Shown: piece by piece, positions 14,430-20,430 of the stretch
Layout of the letters: each line of letters begins with the position of its first letter
Position numbering within the stretch: the stretch's first letter is position 1
Source: Bacteroidia bacterium
GTDB lineage: Bacteria > Bacteroidota > Bacteroidia > Flavobacteriales > Flavobacteriaceae
DNA: 20,430 nucleotides
Assembly: GCA_030429325.1 (NCBI GenBank)
Contig: JAUICT010000004.1
Coordinates: forward strand, 1 to 20,430
Reading direction: 5' to 3'
Position numbers and translations under genes: made by a program
Notes under the pieces: model-generated
Told to the model about the DNA's origin: nothing
Database searches by the model: none
Seen by the model: the letters and a program-made list of their open reading frames with translations, nothing else

Positions 14430-17400
14430 TTATAATGTTATGGTCAAATAATTAATGGCGAGTACGGTTGTATTGTATTGGTTGAGGACATCCAAATGGT
14501 TCAATTGGATCTCGTAGGCATTTTCCAGACTTTGGATGTACTGGAAGAAATCGATTTCCCCGTTCTGAAAATTTCCCATGGCAGCTTTGATGATCTGTTC
14601 CGAAAGTAGCTGCCCTTCATTTTCATAGTACACCAGTTCCTTGGACTGTTGTTCCAATTGATTCAAAAGGCCTTGATAGGTCTGGTTCGCGGCAATGGTG
14701 GCCTGATGGTTTTCCAATGCCGTGATCTGTGCATTGATCTTGGAAGATTTCAACCTGCTGCTATGCCCAAAGAAAAGAATGGGGATTTTTAGACCCAATT
14801 GTATTCCGTAGAGCGATGTTCCGAGTCCTTTGTTGGTCCCTTGGAAATATTCTAGGCTAAGATCAGGAAGCAATCGGTTTTCCTCCAATCGCTTTTCCGC
14901 GTTGCTTCTATTTTGAAGGGACTCCAAAAAAGCGGTTTCCGGTTCCATTAATCCCACAGGGTTGACTACGGTAAGCTTTTCGGGTTTCTCTAGCTTGATG
15001 TCCAGCGTATCATTGCTCTGTACCAAACTGACAATTTCCGTATAGGTGGTTGCCAATTCTTGTTGGATTTTGGAAAAGGTGTTGGTGATTTGCCGAAGTT
15101 TGGCCTGGGCCGTTACCTTTTCCAAATAATTGGTCTCGCCCAATTCAAATCGCCTGTTGGCCGCGTGCGAAAATTGGGAGTAGATGCTGTCCAAGGTTTT
15201 GTACAACAGTGCTTTTTGGTGCAAGGTTTGATACTTGTAATACACGGTACTCAACGATTTGAACAGTTCCTTTTTTCGGATTTCAAGCGCTGATTTCTGA
15301 ACTTCATACTGGGCATTTTGAAGACTGTTTTTGGCCCCGTACACGGTCGGAAACTCAAATTGTTGCTGTACTCCAAATACCTTCAAGGGCTCATTGTTCA
15401 GGGCCAGGTTGTTTTCGTCATATTGATAGTACACCTCGGTCTTGTCAAACTGGAACGCCGTTCCCTTCAAGGCATCTGCCCTGTCTACCTGTAGCGCATT
15501 GGCCTGGATGCCTCTATTGTTTTCCAAGGATAGGGCCATGAGATCTTCCAAGCCCAATTGCTCTTGTGAAAATCCAAGGAAAGGCAAGGAAAAGGCTATC
15601 AGTAATAGGGTGTTTTTGGGCATTTTTTTTCTTTTTCTGGTTTTTCCAAAATGAACATTATGTGAATAGGCATAAAGTACAGGGAGTACCACCAAAGTCA
15701 ACAGGGTGGCCGTGACCAATCCTCCAATGACCACAGTGGCCAAGGGGCGTTGTACCTCGGCCCCGGCATTGGTGGAAACTGCCATAGGCAAGAAGCCCAG
15801 CGCTGCAGCAGATGCGGTTAATAGTACGGCCCGCAATCGGTCTTTGGTCCCTTGCTTGATCAAATCCTCCATGGAGTCGAAATGGTAGCCCTTGAGCTCT
15901 TTAAAATGTTCTATGAGCACAATTCCATTGAGCACCGCAATACCAAAAAGTGCGATAAAGCCAACCCCGGCCGAGATACTGAAAGGCATGTCCCTTACCC
16001 AAAGAAGCAAAACACCACCTACTGCGGAAAGCGGAATGGCAGTGAACACCAACAAGGCTTCCTTTACCGATTTAAAGGCAAAATAGAGCATGATAAAAAT
16101 GAGCAAGAGGGCAATGGGTACGGCAATCAACAAACGGGCCTTGGCATTTTGTAGGTTTTCAAATTGTCCACCATAGGTAATGGTGTACCCTACTGGAAGT
16201 TTCAGATGTGCATTGACCAATTCCTGCACATCGTCCACTACGGATTGGAGGTCGCGATTCCGAACATTGATGCCCACCACGATACGTCTTCGGGTATCAT
16301 CCCTTGAGATTTTTGAGGCTCCTTTTTGATAGGTGATTTCCGCCAATTCGCTGAGGGGAATCTTTCCTCCCGAAGGGATGTCAACATACAAATTCTTTAA
16401 GTTGGAAATGTCTTTTCTGTTCTCAGAATTCAATCGTACGGCAAGGTCAAACTGTCGCTCCCCTTCAAAAACACTCCCCACAACCTTACCGGCAAATCCC
16501 ATGGAGATCATTTCATTAAGGTCGGCAATATTCAGTCCGTGTCGGGCCACTTTGGCGCGGTCATAGGTAACGTTCATTTGTGGAAGGCCTTCCACCTTTT
16601 CCACAGTGATGTCTGAGGCTCCCTCCACATGTTCAATCAGTTGTCTTACCTCATTGGCTTTTTCAGCAAGTATTTCTAGGTCTTCCCCAAAAATTTTGAT
16701 GGCAATGTCTGCCCTGACCCCGGTGATGAGCTCATTGAAACGCATTTCTATGGGTTGTGTGAACTCTACTTCAATGCCCGGTAGAACCGAAAGGGCCTCT
16801 TTGAACTTATCGGCCAATTCGTCCTTGGACTCGGCCGATACCCATTCCGATTTGGGTTTTAGAACGATGATGACATCACTTTCTTCCATGGACATAGGGT
16901 CCGTAGGTACTTCGGCAGCCCCAATCCGGCTCACCACCTGTTTTACCTCTGGGAAATTTTTCAAAAGGATTTGCTCCATCTTGGTGGTGGTCTCCACAGT
17001 CTTCGCCAATGAAGTTCCGGTCTTAAGCACGGGTTGGATCACAAAATCACCTTCATCCAGGGTAGGGACAAATTCCCCTCCCATGTTGGAAAACAAGATT
17101 ACGGCACCAATAAGCAATGCACTTGCTATGGACAACACCAGTTTTTTACTTTCCATGGCCCAATGGATGATCGGCTCATATTTTTTGTTGATCCAACGCA
17201 TCAAACGGGCCGAAATCCCTTTTTCTGAATTTTTAGTGGGCTTTAGAAATAGGGCCGATGCAACCGGCACGTAGGTAAAGCACAATATTATGGCACCAAG
17301 AAGGGCAAAACTGAAGGTCATGGCCATAGGTTTGAACATTTTTCCTTCAACCCCACTTAAGGACAGTATGGGGATAAAAACAATTAAAATGATAAGCTGC

Positions 17401-18767
17401 CCAAAAACAGCGGAATTCATCATTTTAGTGGCACCCTTTAGGGTAATGTCGTCTTTAACATCCTGACTTTGCTCCTTATCAAGTGAGTTGAGCTCAGCTT
17501 GCTTGGTCGTAATTTGAAAGGCGATATACTCCACAATAATAACGGCCCCATCTATAATGATTCCAAAATCTATCGCTCCCAAACTCAACAGGTTGGCATC
17601 GACCCCAAAAACATACATCAAAGTGAGGGCAAAGAGCAGACATAAAGGGATTACAGAGGCCACGACCAACCCTGAACGCCAATTGCCCAAGAGCAATACC
17701 ACCACAAAAATGACGATCAAACAGCCCAATACCAGATTTTCGGTCACAGTAAATGTAGTTCGTCCAATGAGTTCACTACGATCCAAAAAGGGATTGATGT
17801 AGACCCCTTTGGGCAGTGACTTTGAAATTTCGGTAACCCTTTCGTTTACGGCGTCAATGACTTTTTTGGAGTTAGCATCCTTGAGCATCATGATTTGGCC
17901 CATGACTTTTTCCCCTTCGCCGTTGCCTGTAATGGCCCCAAAACGGGGAGCACTTCCAAAACCTACCTGGGCGATGTCGCGAACATAAATGGGAGTGCCG
18001 TTTCTCCGGGCAACTACAATATTTTCGATGTCCCGCAAATTTTCAACCAACCCTTCCCCTCTGATAAAATAGGCTTGGTTTACCTTTTCGATATACCCAC
18101 CACCGGAAACACTGTTGTTCATTTCCAAGGCGGTAAAGACTTCCTTGGCTGAAATGTTCAGCGCATTGAGCTTTTGGGTTTCAATGGCCACTTCATATTG
18201 TTTGAGGTAGCCTCCCCAAGTATTTACTTCCACCACGCCTGGTATACCGGAAAGCTGCCGCTTAACAACCCAATCCTGAATGGTTCGCAATTGAGTAGGG
18301 GTATATTGACCCTTATAGGCGGGCTCCACATCCAAGGTGTATTGGTAGATTTCACCCAAACCCGTGGTAATGGGCCCCATTTCCGGGGTGCCAAAACCCT
18401 CTGGGATTCGCTTGGTGGCCGATATGATTTTTTCGGCGATCAATTGTCTGGGGAGATAGGTTCCCATGTCATCCTCAAAAACAATGGTGACCACCGAGAT
18501 TCCAAATTTTGAGATGGAACGGATTTCCTTTACCCCGGGAAGGTTGGCCATTTCCATTTCAACGGGATAGGTTATGAACTGTTCCATATCCTGTGTGGAA
18601 AGGCTGGTTGAGGTGGTAATGACCTGAACTTGATTATTGGTGACATCAGGTACGGCACCTATGGGAATCTTGGACAATGAAAACAGACCAAGACCAATGA
18701 TAAATAATGTAAAGAGCAGAACAATGAATTTGTTCTTAATGCTAAAGTTTATGATGTTTGAAAACAT
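14430..18767 (-). CDS. czcA: CzcA-type heavy-metal RND pump fused to a CzcC/TolC-like outer-membrane protein
   Basis: Single 1445-residue frame. Residues 1-1048 form a complete HME-type RND pump: N-terminal membrane segment, IPIGAVPDVTNNQVQV, the TM4 relay D400, D406 and E413 in GAIDFGIIIDGAVIIVEY, and QPIEMRFNELITGVRADIAI. That last block resembles CzcA (Zn/Co/Cd) more than CusA (Cu/Ag). After TM12 comes a basic tail (KTRKRKK), then M1049 and MPKNTLLLIAFSLPFLGFSQ, which looks exactly like a signal peptide. Residues 1068-1445 form an outer-membrane efflux protein (LEDLMALSLENNRGIQANAL; LPDLSLEYFQGTNKG). An A8 run lies directly before codon 1049. The operon order is His-rich protein, this gene, czcB. 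Such fusions occur in other Bacteroidota as far as I recall. Confidence 0.92.
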   Translation of the reverse strand: MFSNIINFSIKNKFIVLLFTLFIIGLGLFSLSKIPIGAVPDVTNNQVQVITTSTSLSTQDMEQFITYPVEMEMANLPGVKEIRSISKFGISVVTIVFEDDMGTYLPRQLIAEKIISATKRIPEGFGTPEMGPITTGLGEIYQYTLDVEPAYKGQYTPTQLRTIQDWVVKRQLSGIPGVVEVNTWGGYLKQYEVAIETQKLNALNISAKEVFTALEMNNSVSGGGYIEKVNQAYFIRGEGLVENLRDIENIVVARRNGTPIYVRDIAQVGFGSAPRFGAITGNGEGEKVMGQIMMLKDANSKKVIDAVNERVTEISKSLPKGVYINPFLDRSELIGRTTFTVTENLVLGCLIVIFVVVLLLGNWRSGLVVASVIPLCLLFALTLMYVFGVDANLLSLGAIDFGIIIDGAVIIVEYIAFQITTKQAELNSLDKEQSQDVKDDITLKGATKMMNSAVFGQLIILIVFIPILSLSGVEGKMFKPMAMTFSFALLGAIILCFTYVPVASALFLKPTKNSEKGISARLMRWINKKYEPIIHWAMESKKLVLSIASALLIGAVILFSNMGGEFVPTLDEGDFVIQPVLKTGTSLAKTVETTTKMEQILLKNFPEVKQVVSRIGAAEVPTDPMSMEESDVIIVLKPKSEWVSAESKDELADKFKEALSVLPGIEVEFTQPIEMRFNELITGVRADIAIKIFGEDLEILAEKANEVRQLIEHVEGASDITVEKVEGLPQMNVTYDRAKVARHGLNIADLNEMISMGFAGKVVGSVFEGERQFDLAVRLNSENRKDISNLKNLYVDIPSGGKIPLSELAEITYQKGASKISRDDTRRRIVVGINVRNRDLQSVVDDVQELVNAHLKLPVGYTITYGGQFENLQNAKARLLIAVPIALLLIFIMLYFAFKSVKEALLVFTAIPLSAVGGVLLLWVRDMPFSISAGVGFIALFGIAVLNGIVLIEHFKELKGYHFDSMEDLIKQGTKDRLRAVLLTASAAALGFLPMAVSTNAGAEVQRPLATVVIGGLVTATLLTLVVLPVLYAYSHNVHFGKTRKRKKMPKNTLLLIAFSLPFLGFSQEQLGLEDLMALSLENNRGIQANALQVDRADALKGTAFQFDKTEVYYQYDENNLALNNEPLKVFGVQQQFEFPTVYGAKNSLQNAQYEVQKSALEIRKKELFKSLSTVYYKYQTLHQKALLYKTLDSIYSQFSHAANRRFELGETNYLEKVTAQAKLRQITNTFSKIQQELATTYTEIVSLVQSNDTLDIKLEKPEKLTVVNPVGLMEPETAFLESLQNRSNAEKRLEENRLLPDLSLEYFQGTNKGLGTSLYGIQLGLKIPILFFGHSSRLKSSKINAQITALENHQATIAANQTYQGLLNQLEQQSKELVYYENEGQLLSEQIIKAAMGNFQNGEIDFFQYIQSLENAYEIQLNHLDVLNQYNTTVLAINYLTITL

Positions 18768-18811
18768 GATTCATAGAAATAGATAGCGTTACAGATTTGA
18801 TAAAGCTTCCG

Positions 18812-18834
18812 AAAAAGTGTCCAGCGTGGCTGGA
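18812..18834 (-). terminator. Small hairpin with T5 tract before czcA, possible attenuator
   Basis: On the minus strand TCCAGC (18834-18829), loop CAC, GCTGGA (18825-18820), then CAC and five T (18816-18812). It lies in the 78-bp gap between the His-rich protein gene and czcA. The stem is only 6 bp and the T tract is short and offset, so partial termination or mRNA processing is more likely than full termination. Confidence 0.35.
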
Positions 18835-18845
18835 GAGACTATGAA

Positions 18846-19244
18846 TTATGCCTGTTTTGGGGGCTGAAAAGGTCCATCTCCCCAAATAGTGGAGTAGGAC
18901 ATTTGGTAGTGAAAATTATCTGAAGTGGCAACGGGGACTTCCGAGCGGGATTCCAAAATGGGTTTGTGGTCTTCCACAAAAACCAAAAGTTGGGAACATT
19001 GTGTTTGATGTTGAAAAGGAAGTTCTTCATGTTCCTGTTGTTCTTCCTGATGCTGTTGACTGTGAGTATTTTTCTGGGCCCCGTAATGTTTGGAGATGAA
19101 AATCAAGAAGTTGTCGCCATATTCATCACTGTGAAACTGATAGTGTTCAACAAGTTCATCCAACTCCACCAAATCATTAAAGTGGAGGTTGATGCTCTGC
19201 ATAAAAATGAGCGAAGAGAGTGATATGGCAAATAGCCTTAACAT
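18846..19244 (-). CDS. Small exported His-rich protein at the head of the czc operon
   Basis: Protein of 132 residues with no enzyme motif. The N-terminus (MLRLFAISLSSLIFMQSINL) is a signal peptide or membrane anchor, so the rest should be periplasmic or surface-exposed. The mature part holds many potential metal ligands: H21, H34, H38, H53, H61, H65, H72, H79, H93, H112 and Cys83. They are densest in a hydrophilic stretch, THSQQHQEEQQEHEEL (60-75), followed by PFQHQTQC. The end is FQPPKQA. I recall similar uncharacterised proteins beside Cus/Czc pumps in flavobacteria, so the reading frame is believable. A periplasmic metal-binding chaperone or sensor for the pump is a reasonable inference. 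It precedes czcA by 78 bp on the same strand. Confidence 0.75.
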   Translation of the reverse strand: MLRLFAISLSSLIFMQSINLHFNDLVELDELVEHYQFHSDEYGDNFLIFISKHYGAQKNTHSQQHQEEQQEHEELPFQHQTQCSQLLVFVEDHKPILESRSEVPVATSDNFHYQMSYSTIWGDGPFQPPKQA

Positions 19245-19253
19245 ACAGCGCCC

Positions 19254-19261
19254 TAAAAATA
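19254..19261 (-). promoter_or_regulatory. Weak -7-like box before the czc operon
   Basis: The minus strand reads TATTTTTA, one base off TAnnTTTG, 9 nt before the ATG of the His-rich protein. No good -33 element is seen. This is a weak site that might need an activator. Confidence 0.25.
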
Positions 19262-19302
19262 CGACTTTTTACAAGGTTGATATACTGCCAGTTGTTAATT
19301 TA

Positions 19303-19323
19303 GACTTAATCTCATTTTAAGTC
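19303..19323. promoter_or_regulatory. Inverted repeat between the BNR gene and the czc operon
   Basis: GACTTAA (19303-19309) and TTAAGTC (19317-19323) are perfect reverse complements around a 7-bp loop. The site is 15 bp past the BNR gene stop and about 60 bp before the czc operon start. It may be an operator or a poor terminator: the stem is AT-rich and no clean T tract follows on the minus strand. Confidence 0.3.
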
Positions 19324-19337
19324 CATGCCCTCTCGTT

Positions 19338-20430
19338 CTAGGGTAATTTGATTATTGATTTCCCTTTTTTTTGCAATGCTGCGTTGATTTTTGGCAACTG
19401 CTTTTTTAGAGTTTCGTTCAGTTTTGCCATATGAACATCCAATTCTTTTGAAAGCTCATCAAAAACTTGGTAAGCCCCATCGGTTGGCCTGGCATCTCCG
19501 GTTTCGATGCTTCGCTGCAAGGCATTGAATCGATTATTTAATTTTATGGGGAAATTCAAGGGATCTTGCCCGGAACGGTTCTTTACCTGATATAAATCTT
19601 CCTCAATCTCCGTTAAGGCATCCAGAAACGCCTTGGATTGTTTTTGGAATGTTTTACTGGAAACGATTTTACCCAGACTATCAAGTTGTTTTCTGATGTT
19701 TCGGATTTGTATAACCGCTTCATTGGCCATAGTGGCCTTTTGTGTGATTTTGGAAGCCAATTGAAACTGCTCTTGTAAATCCTCTGTTGTGATTCCTTTT
19801 AGGTTGGGATCCATGGTGATTTTGAACGGAGCGGTCTGTACCACTTCGTCCCCTATCTTCATTCTAACGGTATAGTCTCCCAGAGGAGCCTTAGGTCCTC
19901 TATCCGCAGCAGCGCCCCAAATAATGATGCCATCAAAAGTTGTGGGGCCGGGATATCTGAGGTTCCATGTAAAACTGTTCAGGCCTTTGGCCGTGGTAGG
20001 TTTTGTAGTGGCATTTCTTCCCCACCAAGAATTACTTTTCTTCTCCTCATATTTAGGTTGATTTCCCCCAAAGGAATCAATTAAGGTGTTGTTGCTGTCC
20101 AAGATTTCAAAAGTGATCGTATCCACTTCTTCTTGCAGATAATATTGGAACTTGGCATCATAAATTCCCCGAATGGCATTCGTAGGTTTAAAAAGTGCCT
20201 GTTTTTTAGCGATCAATTCGTTGGAGTATTCACGGAAAGGTTGAATATCGTCCAAAATCCAGAACCCCCTTCCGTGGGAGCCCAAAACCACATCGTTGTC
20301 TTTGATGACCAAATCCCGGATAGGGGTATCGGGCAAATTCAATTGGAGCGATTGCCATTGCTCTCCATGGTTAATGGAAAAGTATACACCATGTTCCGTG
20401 GCCAAGAACAGCAAACCCTCCTTTTGATGG
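19338..20430 (-). CDS. BNR/sortilin-type beta-propeller protein, C-terminal part
   Basis: The frame is open across the right edge, so only the last 364 or so residues are here; full-length relatives are roughly 1000-1080. The visible start GLLFLATEHGVYFSINHGEQW and VLGSHGRGFWILDD are typical blades of the WD40/YVTN/BNR (VPS10-like) propeller family, often annotated as glycosyl hydrolase. A beta-sandwich-like region follows, with NSFTWNLRYPGPTTFDGIIIWG, GPKAPLGDYTVRMKIGDE and KITMDPNLKGI. The last 150 residues are a helical tail (QIRNIRKQLDSLGKI and beyond) that also occurs in family members. Such proteins are usually secreted. No catalytic residue can be assigned, and a hydrolase role is unproven. 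It ends 93 bp before the czc operon on the same strand. Confidence 0.88.
   Translation of the reverse strand, partial: HQKEGLLFLATEHGVYFSINHGEQWQSLQLNLPDTPIRDLVIKDNDVVLGSHGRGFWILDDIQPFREYSNELIAKKQALFKPTNAIRGIYDAKFQYYLQEEVDTITFEILDSNNTLIDSFGGNQPKYEEKKSNSWWGRNATTKPTTAKGLNSFTWNLRYPGPTTFDGIIIWGAAADRGPKAPLGDYTVRMKIGDEVVQTAPFKITMDPNLKGITTEDLQEQFQLASKITQKATMANEAVIQIRNIRKQLDSLGKIVSSKTFQKQSKAFLDALTEIEEDLYQVKNRSGQDPLNFPIKLNNRFNALQRSIETGDARPTDGAYQVFDELSKELDVHMAKLNETLKKQLPKINAALQKKGKSIIKLP

Noticed and set aside
16606..17274. Open frame of 222 codons on the plus strand, Ser/Thr/Met-rich
   Set aside because: It is antisense to the CzcA pump domain and its composition is typical of a reverse-strand shadow.
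1..20430. CRISPR arrays, tRNA/rRNA genes, transposases, phage or toxin-antitoxin genes
   Set aside because: No repeated spacer pattern, conserved RNA signature or matching protein motifs were seen on either strand.

Overview
The window looks like chromosomal DNA of a marine-type Flavobacteriaceae (Bacteroidota). Supporting signs are TonB-dependent receptor architecture with a carboxypeptidase-like N-terminal repeat, Bacteroidota-type -7 boxes (TAnnTTTG), no obvious Shine-Dalgarno sequences, carotenoid genes, and a CzcA-CzcC fusion. A Muricauda/Allomuricauda-like genus is a guess from protein style only. No tRNA, rRNA, CRISPR array, insertion sequence or phage gene was seen. Coding density is very high and the largest gene-free gap is about 220 bp.

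Layout. (1) Positions 1-5963, minus strand: a four-gene multidrug-type efflux operon, tetR - tolC-like - adaptor - RND permease. The permease runs off the left edge. A perfect 10-bp inverted repeat overlaps a good promoter in front of tetR. (2) 6184-7160, minus: an ECF sigma factor and a two-TM membrane protein. (3) 7330-9380: two convergent isoprenoid/carotenoid genes, a polyprenyl diphosphate synthase (+) and lycopene cyclase crtY (-), which end on the same CTAG. Both start with nearly identical leaderless-type promoter/start modules. The synthase appears to have lost its second aspartate-rich motif by an in-frame deletion. (4) 9469-13286: a metal-uptake module. A TonB-dependent receptor (-) diverges from a DtxR/MntR-family regulator and a ZIP transporter (+). 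A 16-bp palindrome between them overlaps the receptor's -7 box. (5) 13289-19244, minus: a divalent-metal efflux operon of a small His-rich exported protein, a 1445-residue CzcA-CzcC fusion, and the CzcB adaptor. It converges on the ZIP gene with a 2-bp gap. (6) 19338 to the right edge, minus: the C-terminal part of a large BNR/sortilin-type beta-propeller protein.

Working together: region 4 probably brings a metal across the outer membrane (receptor) and inner membrane (ZIP) under metal-sensing control. Region 5 expels excess divalent metal. A related 9-mer half-site in both control regions hints that one sensor could touch both. Regions 2 and 3 are separate units. The strongest oddities are the missing second Asp-rich motif in the prenyl synthase, the efflux fusion with an internal signal-peptide-like segment directly after an A8 run, and the operator/promoter overlaps.
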